NCBI GenBank assembly: GCA_003242085.1
Contig: QBML01000035.1
Location: 1-59,599, forward strand
Direction: 5' to 3'
DNA from: Pseudanabaena frigida
GTDB lineage: Bacteria; Cyanobacteriota; Cyanobacteriia; Pseudanabaenales; Pseudanabaenaceae
Length of the DNA stretch: 59,599 nucleotides
Shown here: positions 45,078 to 54,103 of the stretch, piece after piece
How the letters are laid out: each line of letters opens with the position of its first letter
Numbering within the stretch: the first letter of the stretch is position 1
Notes under the pieces: model-generated
What the model was told of the DNA's origin: nothing
What the model saw: only the letters and a program-made list of their open reading frames with translations
The model's database searches: none
Translations under genes and position numbers: made by a program

Positions 45078-46172
45078 ATGCAGCAAAAGCCGAACCGACA
45101 AAACGCTCCAACTAAGTTTTCTACTTTCGATCCGCGCTATTTTTCTCAGATTGTAGTTACTTCTGAGCCCATTACTAATGAATGGCGGCGCTGGATTGCT
45201 GATAGTAAGTTTGCTGGCATGGAAGATCGCCTGATCGAGCAGCAGCTAATTTCCCATGGGATTAGCCCTAGCGCAGCTCGACTGGAAGTAAGCTCACTAA
45301 ATCAAAATGCCTATTTTCAAGCGGGGCATAAATTTGTCCATGCGCTGAGAAAGTTAGAATCTCACGCAAATATTCTTGCCGATCTTGCTGCTCTTTCGCC
45401 TCATTCTTTAGTCATCGATCGCAAGCCGAATATTTCGCGTACGGATTTTCTGGAAAATTATTATGTCAAAAATACTCCCCTAATCCTGACAGATATTACT
45501 AAAAATTGGGCGGCGCTTTCGCTCTGGAATCCTGAATATCTAAAACAAAAGTACGGTCAGGTTGAGATAGAAGTGCAAAGCGAGCGCAATAGCGATCGGC
45601 TATATGAAATTAATGTCGAGCAACATCGCCAAAAAATCCGCATGTCTGACTATGCTGATGTAGTAGTCAATGGGGGCGCAACCAATAACTACTACATGGT
45701 GGCAAATAATGGGAATATCGAAAAGACCGATCTACGGGGATTGCTAGAAGATATTGAAATATTTCCTGAATATCTCGATCCACAGAATATTAATGGCACT
45801 ACTTTTTTCTGGTTTGGTCCTGAGGGAACGATTACGCCTTTACATCACGATCCTGTAAATCTGATATTTGTTCAAGTATATGGGCGTAAGGTGTGGAAAA
45901 TTATTCCGCCATACTATACCCATATGCTTTATAACTATCGTGGTGTTTTTAGCCAAGTGGATTGTGAAAATCCTGATTATCAGAAGTATCCATTATTTCA
46001 AAAAGTTCCAATCATTGAAGTAATCTTAAATCCTGGGGATGCCATATTTGTACCTGTTGGATGGTGGCACACTGTTAAGTCTCTTGATATCAGCATTTCT
46101 ATGTCCTTTACTAACTTCGTTTTCCCTAATCGATATGAGTGGGTATTTCCTGAAATTACGGATAATTTATAA
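45078..46172 (+). CDS. JmjC/cupin_8 family protein (2-oxoglutarate-dependent oxygenase-like)
   Basis: A 364-residue protein whose C-terminal 240 residues form a JmjC-like cupin_8 domain. The iron site reads LHHDPVN (His-x-Asp) and GWWHTVKSL (distal His); the YGRKVWKIIPP strand is characteristic of the family. FENYYVKNTPLIL-like opening (FLENYYVKNTPLILTDI) starts the domain near residue 124. Enzymes of this type hydroxylate proteins, ribosomal or otherwise, or small molecules. The N-terminal 110 residues, helical, are unassigned. ATG at 45078. It follows apcD by 70 bases but a hairpin lies between. Substrate unknown. Confidence 0.87.
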   Translation: MQQKPNRQNAPTKFSTFDPRYFSQIVVTSEPITNEWRRWIADSKFAGMEDRLIEQQLISHGISPSAARLEVSSLNQNAYFQAGHKFVHALRKLESHANILADLAALSPHSLVIDRKPNISRTDFLENYYVKNTPLILTDITKNWAALSLWNPEYLKQKYGQVEIEVQSERNSDRLYEINVEQHRQKIRMSDYADVVVNGGATNNYYMVANNGNIEKTDLRGLLEDIEIFPEYLDPQNINGTTFFWFGPEGTITPLHHDPVNLIFVQVYGRKVWKIIPPYYTHMLYNYRGVFSQVDCENPDYQKYPLFQKVPIIEVILNPGDAIFVPVGWWHTVKSLDISISMSFTNFVFPNRYEWVFPEITDNL

Positions 46173-46210
46173 AGAAAGAGGGGGCGCATTCCGCCCCCTC
46201 TTTCTTTATA
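46168..46210 (+). terminator. Terminator of the JmjC gene
   Basis: Nineteen-base arms 46168-46186 and 46192-46210 (AGAGGGGGCG/CGCCCCCTCT core), overlapping the stop codon. Confidence 0.82.
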
Positions 46211-46289
46211 ACTAATGTTATGTGGAACTCACATGATGAATTTTGTTGCTAGCGTAACATGGTAACTACGGGGGAGAGTCACTTGTCTT

Positions 46290-46378
46290 AGGACAAATCA
46301 AAACCCAAGAATTGATTGGCGGCGCTCTGCGCCGCCAATCAATTCTTGGGTTTTATGTTCTAGTACACTTGGCGACAG
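46290..46378. repeat. GCTATAGCAAT-family palindromic element, copy 4
   Basis: Perfect 26-base arms (46300-46325 and 46329-46354) around TCT. The outer AAAACCCA and inner GGCGGCGC are conserved, but the middle of the arm (AGAATTGATT) is unlike the other copies. The right flank has ATGTTCTAG and GCTATACC. Confidence 0.8.
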
Positions 46379-46473
46379 CTATACCATCAAACGAACCATA
46401 AGAGTAATGTTGAAAGTGTTTCGAAGCAATGCTTTCAACATTACTCTTGATTTGGATTTGAGTGCTAATCGCT
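46379..46473. repeat. TTACA-type palindromic element, copy 3 (reverse orientation)
   Basis: The left flank ACGAACCATA and right flank GATTTGGATTTGAGTGC match, reversed and diverged, the flanks at 20157 and 27587. Its hairpin (46400-46417 with 46431-46448) has different arms again. Confidence 0.55.
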
Positions 46474-46571
46474 TAGATTCTGTAGGGCTCCGCCCTAGAC
46501 TTCCGCTAGAGCAAAAACTCCTTCCGCGTAAAATCAGTACAATAATTGCAATAGATCGCAGGTCCTAAAGT

Positions 46572-48497
46572 ATGGAACTACTTCAAGAATTTTTTGATTC
46601 TGGTGCATTTATTCCCCACGGACATTGCTATCTATGGAATCCGTCTCTAGTCTGGCTGCATATTTTATCAGACTCGCTAATTGCGATCGCCTATTTTTCA
46701 ATTCCGATCGCCTTAGTCTACTTTGTCAATAAGCGTGAAGATTTGCCATTTAGATGGATTTTTTTATTGTTTGGTCTGTTCATCGTTTTTTGTGGAACTA
46801 CCCACTTATTGGCAATATGGACGCTTTGGCATCCTACTTATTGGATTTCAGGATTTGTAAAATCCCTTACAGCGATTATTTCAGTTTTTACAGCTACTAG
46901 CTTGATTCCTTTGATTCCTAAGGTGCTTGCACTTCCTAGTCCTTCTCAGTTAGAGGCTATAAACGCCACTCTAGCTAGTGAAATTATCGAACGTAAGCAA
47001 ACAGAACTAGAACTAACGCGCAGTCGAGATCTTAGAGAAGCAATTTATAACGAATCAGCCGATGCTATTTTCTTGGTCGATCCTACAAATTTGTTGATTT
47101 TTGATTGTAATCAACGAGCTGTGGAAATGTTTGAAACTGAGAGTAAGAATGAGATGATCGGTATTGAGGGACGTACTTTGCAAAAACATCAGTTTAGCGA
47201 TGAAGATATCGTCTCGATAGTCGAACAGATGAATCGGGTTGGCTTTTGGAGCAGCGAGATAGAATATGTTACGAGAAAAGGTAATTTCTTTTGGGGCAAT
47301 CTAGCAGCAAAAACAATTAATGTTGCTGGTAAAGCGATCAATATGGTGCGAGTTAAGGATATCAGCGATCGCAAACATGCTGACGAATATATCCGTAAGC
47401 TGAATATCGAGCTAGAAGCAAAAGTACAAGCACGTACCCTTGAGCTTTCTAAAGCTAATGCTGAGCTAGAGATAGAAATCAATGAGCGCAAACTAACAGA
47501 AGAACGCTTCTACCTAGTTCTGAAAAATTCACCCATTACAGTTTCGATGCAAGATCGAGATCAGCGGTATATCTGGCTATATAACTCTGCTCTAGGCAAT
47601 AGCTCTGAATCAATACTAGGGAAGCAGGATTGCGAGATTTTAGAAGTTAATGAAGATGCTCAAAGACTGAGCTACCTCAAACAACAAGTGCTTGCAAGTG
47701 GTGTAGGGATTCGCGAGGAGGTACTTATAACCGCTAATAGTCAAGAGCGATATTTCGATCTGACTGTTGAACCCCATCACGATCAAAATGGAGAAATTAA
47801 TGGAATTGGATCGGTCTCTTTAGATATTACTTGGCGCAAACAATCTGAATCACAGCTAAGAGAGGCATACGAACGAGAAGTTGTTTTGCTGAAAGAGATT
47901 CATCACCGAGTGAAGAATAACTTGCAAATTATTTCAGGACTACTCTATCTTCAATCAAGACAAGTGGAAGATAAAAAAACTCGTGAGATCATTCATAGCA
48001 GCCGCGATCGCATTCAGGCAATGTCACTACTCCATGAAAAGCTATATCGCTCTAAAGATCTAGATAATATTGATTTTATTGCTTATATGCAGGGACTAAC
48101 TCGAAACTTGAGCAATTCCTATGCATCTAATTCTACTGGGATATCTTTGAATATTGATGCGGATCCTATTACAGTTGATATAGACACGGCGATTTATTGC
48201 GGTCTGATTATTAACGAGTTAGTTTCTAACTCCTATAAGTATGCTTTCCCTGAAGGGCGTTCTGGGCAAATTATGATTGAATTCTCTAGAGATGAAGCCA
48301 ATAGTTGTATGCTGATCGTCCGTGATAATGGAGTAGGGATGGCTGAAGCAATCGACCTCAAGTATGCTAAAAACTTGGGACTTCAACTAGTTTACTCTCT
48401 GGCTACCGAACAGCTAAAGGGAAAAGTTATTTTAGAAAACTTTCATGGTCTATTATTTAAAATTTCATTTACAATTAAGCCTATGCTAATAATTTAG
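46572..48497 (+). CDS. Ethylene-receptor-like sensor histidine kinase
   Basis: A 641-residue membrane kinase. Three N-terminal helices (about residues 27-115) match the copper-binding ethylene sensor of plant ETR1 and cyanobacterial Etr1. Asp34, Tyr41, Ile44, Pro45, Ile71, Cys74 and His78 keep the exact spacing of ETR1 residues 25, 32, 35, 36, 62, 65 and 69. Then come a PAS domain about 150-265, a coiled coil, a second PAS about 305-425, a HisKA_2 domain with the phosphate-accepting His444 or His445 (EIHHRVKNNLQ), and an ATPase domain (NELVSNSYKYAF, VRDNGVGM). No GAF domain is present, unlike ETR1. Two receiver-kinase genes follow. It may sense ethylene at the membrane; direct binding is inferred from conserved residues. 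Confidence 0.92.
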   Translation: MELLQEFFDSGAFIPHGHCYLWNPSLVWLHILSDSLIAIAYFSIPIALVYFVNKREDLPFRWIFLLFGLFIVFCGTTHLLAIWTLWHPTYWISGFVKSLTAIISVFTATSLIPLIPKVLALPSPSQLEAINATLASEIIERKQTELELTRSRDLREAIYNESADAIFLVDPTNLLIFDCNQRAVEMFETESKNEMIGIEGRTLQKHQFSDEDIVSIVEQMNRVGFWSSEIEYVTRKGNFFWGNLAAKTINVAGKAINMVRVKDISDRKHADEYIRKLNIELEAKVQARTLELSKANAELEIEINERKLTEERFYLVLKNSPITVSMQDRDQRYIWLYNSALGNSSESILGKQDCEILEVNEDAQRLSYLKQQVLASGVGIREEVLITANSQERYFDLTVEPHHDQNGEINGIGSVSLDITWRKQSESQLREAYEREVVLLKEIHHRVKNNLQIISGLLYLQSRQVEDKKTREIIHSSRDRIQAMSLLHEKLYRSKDLDNIDFIAYMQGLTRNLSNSYASNSTGISLNIDADPITVDIDTAIYCGLIINELVSNSYKYAFPEGRSGQIMIEFSRDEANSCMLIVRDNGVGMAEAIDLKYAKNLGLQLVYSLATEQLKGKVILENFHGLLFKISFTIKPMLII

Positions 48498-48509
48498 ATA
48501 GAAATCTAG

Positions 48510-48548
48510 AGGTTAGGTAGAGGAGCGAAGCGCCAATACCTAATCTCT
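48510..48548 (+). other. Hairpin between ethylene-sensor kinase and the next gene
   Basis: GAGGTTAGGTA (48510-48520) pairs with TACCTAATCTC (48538-48548), with a weakly paired GGAGCGAAGCGCC centre. It could attenuate or process the transcript. Confidence 0.45.
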
Positions 48549-48596
48549 ATTTAGCACTATCATCATTTAAATCAAGAGATTAAGGGGACTGTTGTA

Positions 48597-50120
48597 ATGT
48601 CAGCAATAAAAATTTTAGTTGTTGAAGATGAGGTGATTACTGCCAGAGTTATTCTGGAAGAACTCACTCAGTTGGGCTATGTTGTTACAGATACAGTTAC
48701 TTCTTCTGAAGACGCGATCGCTAGTGTTTCCCAAAACGCACCTGACTTAGTCCTAATGGATATTATTTTAAGAGGATCGGAGCAAGATGGGATTGCAACC
48801 GCTTCGATTTTACGTCAAGAATTTCAAATTCCTGTAATTTATATTACAGCTCATACGGATGAGGCTACTTTAGAACGCGCAAAAATTTCAGAACCATTTG
48901 GCTATTTAGTGAAACCATTTGATGAAAAAGATTTGCGAGTTGTGATTGAAACAGCTATGTATAAACATCGAATGGAAAGACAACTTGCTGAACGAGAGGA
49001 GTTCCTTTCTACGATCTTGCAGTCAACTAGCGATGCTGTAATTGCTACAGATAGCATTGCTACTGTCACTTATATGAATCCTGCTGCGGAAAATTTGACA
49101 GGATGGTCGAGAGTAGAAGCATTAGGAAGAGATGTGACTGAGGTCATCCGTTTGATCGATGAAAATAGCGGTGATGAAATTGCTAATCCTGTTTCCCATG
49201 TTTTACAAACTGGACAAGTAACTTACCTAAAGGAATATACTGCGGTAGTCGATCGCAATGGAATTCAAAAGGCTGTAGGTGATAGTATTTCACCTATTCG
49301 TAAGACTTCTAACTCAGTTGATGGAGCTGTTTTAGTGCTTTGGAATATTAGCGATCGACGTAAAGCTGAATCCTTAGAAGTGGAAAAAATAGCAATAAAT
49401 CGGGCGCTAAGTAATGAGAAAGAAATTAGTAATCTTAAATCTAAGGTTATGGCTATGGCATCTCATGAAATTCGCACTCTACTAACTAATATCCTGCTTT
49501 CTGCTAATTTACTAGAAGAAATCAATTATCCAAGGGAGAAGAAATTAAGTCGCTTAAAACGTATCAAAGATTCGGTTGCACAGATAACAGCTTTAGTTGA
49601 AAATATGTTAACTCTTGGCAAATTTGCCTTGGGTTTATCTAACTTTAATCCGACCTTAACAAATTTAGAAGGATTTTGTCGGGAAATAGTGGAAGAAATT
49701 CAACTCCTTGATGCTAATCAACAAGAAAAAACTATAAAAATCAATTTTTCCTGTCAGGGAGAACGCCAACAAGTATATTTAGATAAAGATTTGATTTGGT
49801 ACATTCTCACCAACTTGCTTTCTAATGCGATTAAGTATTCCGATAATGAAGTCAATATTCAATTTGATTTGCTATATGAGAATGGAGATCCGCCTAGAGT
49901 CATATTCTCAATCCAAGATCGAGGTATTGGTATTCCTGAAAATGATTTGCCTTTTGTATTCGATCTCTATCATCGTGCCTCTAATATAATTAATGTAACA
50001 GGCTCGGGATTAGGTCTAGCTATAGTTAAGCAAGCAGTCGATATTCATGGCGGTGAAATTGTGGTTGAAAGTGAGGTCGATTGTGGAACTATCTTTAAAG
50101 TTATCTTGCCGACTGGGTAA
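48597..50120 (+). CDS. Response regulator-PAS-histidine kinase hybrid
   Basis: Receiver domain first (residues about 4-122; Glu10 and Asp11, phosphorylation Asp55 in LVLMDIIL, conserved Lys in LVKPFDEKD), PAS about 138-260, coiled linker, HisKA with His290 in MASHEIRTLLTNIL, and ATPase with NLLSNAIKY, DRGIGIPENDLPFVF and GSGLGLAIVKQ. The usual H-box SHEFRTPL has Leu for Pro. The receiver probably is the target of the upstream ethylene-sensor kinase, and this protein then signals on through its own kinase. ATG at 48597. Spacing of 31 bases to the next gene implies co-transcription. Confidence 0.93.
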   Translation: MSAIKILVVEDEVITARVILEELTQLGYVVTDTVTSSEDAIASVSQNAPDLVLMDIILRGSEQDGIATASILRQEFQIPVIYITAHTDEATLERAKISEPFGYLVKPFDEKDLRVVIETAMYKHRMERQLAEREEFLSTILQSTSDAVIATDSIATVTYMNPAAENLTGWSRVEALGRDVTEVIRLIDENSGDEIANPVSHVLQTGQVTYLKEYTAVVDRNGIQKAVGDSISPIRKTSNSVDGAVLVLWNISDRRKAESLEVEKIAINRALSNEKEISNLKSKVMAMASHEIRTLLTNILLSANLLEEINYPREKKLSRLKRIKDSVAQITALVENMLTLGKFALGLSNFNPTLTNLEGFCREIVEEIQLLDANQQEKTIKINFSCQGERQQVYLDKDLIWYILTNLLSNAIKYSDNEVNIQFDLLYENGDPPRVIFSIQDRGIGIPENDLPFVFDLYHRASNIINVTGSGLGLAIVKQAVDIHGGEIVVESEVDCGTIFKVILPTG

Positions 50121-50151
50121 TTGTTAATGTTGTAATTGAGAATGAGATATT

Positions 50152-51243
50152 ATGAAGCGGATTTTAGTTATTGAAGACAATCCAAGACTTCTAGAGGATA
50201 TTCAGGATATTTTAACGCTAAGAGATTTTCATGTGATTACCGCACAAAATGGAACTGTTGGTGTGAACTTGGCAAAGGAAAAGCATCCCGATCTAATTTT
50301 ATGTGATGTGATGATGCCAGAGCTAGATGGATTTGGAGTTCTGAAAGCTTTGCGTCTAAATTCTTTAACTGCTGCTATGCCAGTTGTTTTTCTAACCGCA
50401 AAAGCCGACCATTATGATATCCGTGAGGGGATGAATCTTGGAGCTGATGATTATCTAACTAAACCATTTACAGTTGCAGATTTAATGAGGACAATTCAAA
50501 CTCGAATTGAGAAGTATGAGATTGTTAAGAAAGAAAGTGCTGCGAAACTAGATAGCTTGAGATTGAACATTGCTAAATTTTTGCCACACGAACTACTGAC
50601 TCCACTACATGGCATTCTGGGTATGTCAGAGTTGTTGCTCCATAACTATGAACTTATGACGACTGACGAATCTATTGATTCAATTCGTGCCATCTATAAT
50701 AGTGGACAAAGGTTACATAGACTAATGCGAAACTTTATACTCTTTTCAGAGCTAGAGGTAATCGCTGCAAGTTCTCAAACGTGGAGAGATGTTCCAGTTT
50801 GTCTTGATATCAAAGATATTATTGGTCTAGTCGCGCATACTTGTGCAGAATCAGCAAACAGAGTACAAGATTTAGAGCTAGATTTAGAAGATGCGATCGT
50901 AAAAATCGCTTCTAAGCATTTTACTAAAGTAATTGAAGAGATTGTTGAAAATGCCTTTAAATTTTCTAAAGCTGGTAATCCTGTACGACTGATCGGTAAA
51001 GTTGATGGACAGTTTTTTAGGCTGAATATTATCGATTGCGGTCGAGGTATGACCAACGAGCAGATCGCTAATATCGGTGCATGTATGCAATTCGATCGCG
51101 AATACCATGAACAGCAAGGTAGCGGCTTAGGCTTGATTATTGCTAAGCGTATTGTAGAACTATACGGTGGAGAATTCTCAGTTGAGTATACGCATAGTAA
51201 GCAGACATCAGTTTGTATTAAATTACCAACGCACAATTTCTAA
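50152..51243 (+). CDS. Response regulator-histidine kinase hybrid
   Basis: A 363-residue protein: receiver about 2-120 (Glu8, Asp9; Asp52 in LILCDVMMPELDGFG; Lys in LTKPF), HisKA-like segment with His146 in LPHELLTPLHGILG, and an ATPase domain (EIVENAFKFSKAG, DCGRGMTNEQ, GSGLGLIIAKRI). No DNA-binding output domain is seen, so the whole cluster lacks an obvious transcription factor. Start ATG 50152. A wobble-paired hairpin follows at 51270. Confidence 0.93.
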   Translation: MKRILVIEDNPRLLEDIQDILTLRDFHVITAQNGTVGVNLAKEKHPDLILCDVMMPELDGFGVLKALRLNSLTAAMPVVFLTAKADHYDIREGMNLGADDYLTKPFTVADLMRTIQTRIEKYEIVKKESAAKLDSLRLNIAKFLPHELLTPLHGILGMSELLLHNYELMTTDESIDSIRAIYNSGQRLHRLMRNFILFSELEVIAASSQTWRDVPVCLDIKDIIGLVAHTCAESANRVQDLELDLEDAIVKIASKHFTKVIEEIVENAFKFSKAGNPVRLIGKVDGQFFRLNIIDCGRGMTNEQIANIGACMQFDREYHEQQGSGLGLIIAKRIVELYGGEFSVEYTHSKQTSVCIKLPTHNF

Positions 51244-51269
51244 AGAAAAACTATAGTAGTTCTAAATAA

Positions 51270-51299
51270 GTAATGAAGTGTCGTACGGTGCTTTATTAC
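51270..51299 (+). terminator. Hairpin at the end of the two-component cluster
   Basis: GTAATGAAGTGTCGT and ACGGTGCTTTATTAC pair along all 15 bases when G-U pairs are counted in the plus-strand RNA. The minus-strand RNA could not pair as well, which supports a one-directional terminator. Confidence 0.55.
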
Positions 51300-51315
51300 T
51301 CAAAGATCATTGCTG

Positions 51316-51390
51316 ATTTAGATTTAAGGCTTCGACTTTGCTCGGCCAAAATTCTACGCTGTCTGAGTGAAGCCGAGACATTTCCATATC
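51316..51390. repeat. GGCTTCGACTTTGCTCGG inverted repeat
   Basis: AAGGCTTCGACTTTGCTCGG and its imperfect inverted partner CTGTCTGAGTGAAGCCGAGA. A lone TTGCTATAGCTC at about 51399-51410 beside it is a half end of the GCTATAGCAAT family. The remaining sequence to 51618 shows only a TATAAT at 51527-51532 upstream of the next gene. Confidence 0.55.
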
Positions 51391-51618
51391 ATTTAGGGTT
51401 GCTATAGCTCAATTTCGCTAAAAATACGGACTGTTTGGGCTTTATGTAATGTAAGAAATTTTTTAAAAGTGTTGCAAAGTAGAACTTTAAAAAAAATTTT
51501 TCGGGCTGTGAGAAAGTACAAAGCGCTATAATAGCGATCGTTACAAAAAGTGCAACGGATGGCATTCCTAAATTTTAGGCAGTTATACTGATCCAAACTT
51601 TAGGTTAATCAAAAAGCT

Positions 51619-52527
51619 ATGCAATCCTTGAAGTTCCCTTTGGCGATACCACGATCGCTTGACAATTTGTTCTCTGCTAGCAAACTTTTTAAAGATGCTC
51701 GCGATTATCAGATTCTGTTTCTTTCAGTTTTCTTGCTCCTAGGTGTAAGTACCCGCGATTGGTCGCTTAAGCCGATCGCGATCGCTCTTACCTTTGCGAC
51801 CTGTTGGTTAACGCAAATATGCATGATATCGATATTTCCACCAGCAACAGCGCAAAAGCATGAACGTTGGCTATCGCTTAAAAGTGCTTCAATTACTGCT
51901 TTGGGCTTAAGTTTGTTACTGCGCTCCGATAGCTATGGCGCGATCGCTTGTGCTGCGTTTTTAGCGATCGCTAGCAAGTTTATTTTCCGAACCAATGGCA
52001 AGCATTGGTTTAATCCTGCCAACTTTGGCATAGTCGTGGTTTTACTGCTAGACAATTACGTTTGGAATAATCATGCATGGGTTTCCAACGGACAATGGGG
52101 CGAAGATAGCTTGTATGCTTTGATATTTCTTGGCTTAGGTGGCATTGTTCTTAAGAAAGTAGGACGTTGGGATACAAGCCTCGTGTTTTTAGTAGCCTAT
52201 TCCCTTTTAGAAGGATTGCGAAACCTTTGGCTGGGTTGGACTTGGGATGTTTTAGCCCATCGCCTTACTAGTGGCTCTCTGTTGCTATTTGCTCTATTTA
52301 TGATTACCGATCCGCGTTCTATTCCTAATGCTAAAAGTGCAAGGTTAATTTGGGCAATCGCGATCGCGGTTTTAGCTTTTATCTTCCGCAATGTTTTCTT
52401 TAATGTGGATGCGATGTTTTATGCGCTATTCCTTATTTCGCCGCTCACAGTTTTATGCGATCGGATTTGGAATGCGCCGAGATTTCAATGGCTTCCCAAA
52501 CGCTATAGCGCCTTGCAGTCTAACTAA
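51619..52527 (+). CDS. RnfD/NqrB-like membrane protein
   Basis: A 302-residue polytopic membrane protein with about nine helices. KHWFNPANFGIV (residues about 130-141) and TSGSLLLFALFMITDPRSIPN (about 217-237, given in two motif parts SGSLLLFALF and MITDPRSIP) match the NqrB/RnfD family, whose members carry covalent flavin or riboflavin in sodium- or proton-pumping redox complexes. None of the other Rnf or Nqr subunits is nearby. Loss of the complex context suggests a different transport or redox role in cyanobacteria. It precedes the DUF2330 gene by 66 bases, in which a hairpin lies. Confidence 0.82.
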   Translation: MQSLKFPLAIPRSLDNLFSASKLFKDARDYQILFLSVFLLLGVSTRDWSLKPIAIALTFATCWLTQICMISIFPPATAQKHERWLSLKSASITALGLSLLLRSDSYGAIACAAFLAIASKFIFRTNGKHWFNPANFGIVVVLLLDNYVWNNHAWVSNGQWGEDSLYALIFLGLGGIVLKKVGRWDTSLVFLVAYSLLEGLRNLWLGWTWDVLAHRLTSGSLLLFALFMITDPRSIPNAKSARLIWAIAIAVLAFIFRNVFFNVDAMFYALFLISPLTVLCDRIWNAPRFQWLPKRYSALQSN

Positions 52528-52567
52528 AACCAATATGGTGGAGACCCCACTGTATTAGTTTTAGTTA
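52522..52567 (+). other. Hairpin between RnfD-like and DUF2330 genes
   Basis: AACTAAAACCAATATGGTGG pairs, with a few mismatches, with the following CCCCACTGTATTAGTTTTAGTT. It starts inside the upstream stop region and may attenuate read-through. Confidence 0.55.
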
Positions 52568-52593
52568 TCTATTTAATTTTTAAGGATAGATAT

Positions 52594-53985
52594 ATGAAAA
52601 AATTTCTGATTTGGATGCGTGTACTGGTGAGTACCGCCCTTGCTTGTTTGGTTGTCTTTGCCTATTCACCAGCCGTTTTTGCATTCTGTGGTTTCTACGT
52701 CTCACAAGCCGATGCTAGCCTTTTTAACAAAGCTTCGCAAGTTGTCATTGCCCGTGATGGTAAGCGTACCGTTTTAACGATGGCGAATGACTATCAAGGT
52801 GATATTAAGGACTTCGCGCTGGTTGTGCCAGTGCCAGTGCTGCTCAAAAAAGAACAAGTTCGGATTGGTGAACAGAAAATAATCGATCGCCTCGATTCCT
52901 TTAGCGCTCCTCGTTTGGTTGAGTACTTTGACTCCGATCCCTGTGCTAGATATGAAGCCTACGACAGTATCAATCTTAGTGGTGCGACCAGATCTGCTGC
53001 TCCCATGATGGAATCAAAAGCACGGCGCGATAATTATCAAGTTACGATCGAAGCTAAATTTGCGGTTGGCGAATACGATATTCTCATTCTTAGTGCCAAA
53101 GATTCCGATGGTTTAGAAGCTTGGTTGATTGATAACGATTATAAAATTCCTCAAGGCGCAAAAGACTTACTTCAGCCCTATATTCGCCAAAACATGAAGT
53201 TCTTTGTTGCTAAGGTAAATATTGCCGAACTAAGCAAAACAGGTTCGCAATCACTACGACCTTTGATGATGGCATACGAATCACCAAAGTTTATGTTGCC
53301 TATCCGCTTAGGAATGCTCAATGCTAATGGTGACCAAGATTTACTAGTCTATATTCTTTCACCCAAAGGACAAGCCGAAGTTGCTAACTATCGCACGATC
53401 AAAGTGCCTTCAGGTTCTGATATTCCAGTTTACGTGAAGAATGAATTTGGAGACTTCTATAAGTCGATGTTTAAGACTTCCTACAATAAAGAAGGAGGCA
53501 AAGTTGCCTTTTTAGAATATGCGTGGGATATGTCGAGCTGCGATCCTTGCTCGGCTGAACCACTATCGCAGGAAGAGCTTCGCAAAGCAGGAGTATTCTG
53601 GATAGGTTCTCCAGACTCTAGCAAGCCATCTGGTCGCCGCATTCGTCCTGTTCCATTTCCGCCTACTAATGATGGACGAGTTTTTATCACGCGCTTACAT
53701 ATCCGCTATAACCGCAGTAATTTTCCTGAAGATTTAGCCTTTAAGGAAACCTCGAATCAGGAATCTTTCCAAGGGCGCTATGTTTTGCGGTATCCCTTTA
53801 AAGGTGAAACATCTTGTGACGCTGGTAAAGAATATCAGCGATCGCTACGTCCACGCTTTGAGAAAGAAGCCCAAACCCTAGCAAGTTTAACAGGCTGGAA
53901 TCTTGCCGATATTCGCCGCAAGATGAATATCTCTAGTTTGCCCGATCCTGTCGAAACTCCCTTCTGGGAAAATATCTGGAAATAG
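52594..53985 (+). CDS. DUF2330 domain secreted protein
   Basis: A 463-residue exported protein with a signal peptide (residues 1-~30, ending AVFAFCG). The DUF2330 core starts immediately after: CGFYVSQADASLFNKASQVV, then VVPVPVLLKKEQVRIGE and a region with cysteines in DPCARYE and SSCDPCSAEPL, which suggests periplasmic disulfides. There is no C-terminal membrane helix. Function of the family is unknown; its placement after an RnfD/NqrB-like gene hints at a joint role. ATG at 52594 follows AAGGAT. The stop codon overlaps the terminal repeat of a palindromic element. Confidence 0.85.
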   Translation: MKKFLIWMRVLVSTALACLVVFAYSPAVFAFCGFYVSQADASLFNKASQVVIARDGKRTVLTMANDYQGDIKDFALVVPVPVLLKKEQVRIGEQKIIDRLDSFSAPRLVEYFDSDPCARYEAYDSINLSGATRSAAPMMESKARRDNYQVTIEAKFAVGEYDILILSAKDSDGLEAWLIDNDYKIPQGAKDLLQPYIRQNMKFFVAKVNIAELSKTGSQSLRPLMMAYESPKFMLPIRLGMLNANGDQDLLVYILSPKGQAEVANYRTIKVPSGSDIPVYVKNEFGDFYKSMFKTSYNKEGGKVAFLEYAWDMSSCDPCSAEPLSQEELRKAGVFWIGSPDSSKPSGRRIRPVPFPPTNDGRVFITRLHIRYNRSNFPEDLAFKETSNQESFQGRYVLRYPFKGETSCDAGKEYQRSLRPRFEKEAQTLASLTGWNLADIRRKMNISSLPDPVETPFWENIWK

Positions 53986-54103
53986 CTATAGCAACGCAAG
54001 TTTTGCTTAGGACATAAAACCCAAATAGATAGAGGCGGCGCGAAGCGCCGCCTCTATCTATTTGGGTTTTGATTTGTCCCAGCTATCTCTTTCATTGCTA
54101 TAC
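53985..54103. repeat. GCTATAGCAAT-family palindromic element, copy 5
   Basis: Left end GCTATAGCAAC (53985-53995), right end ATTGCTATAC (54094-54103), arms 54016-54041 and 54045-54070 perfectly paired around GAA. The left end overlaps the DUF2330 stop. It differs from copy 3 in the arm at one position (TAGATAG for TAAATAG), and both arms changed together. Confidence 0.88.
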
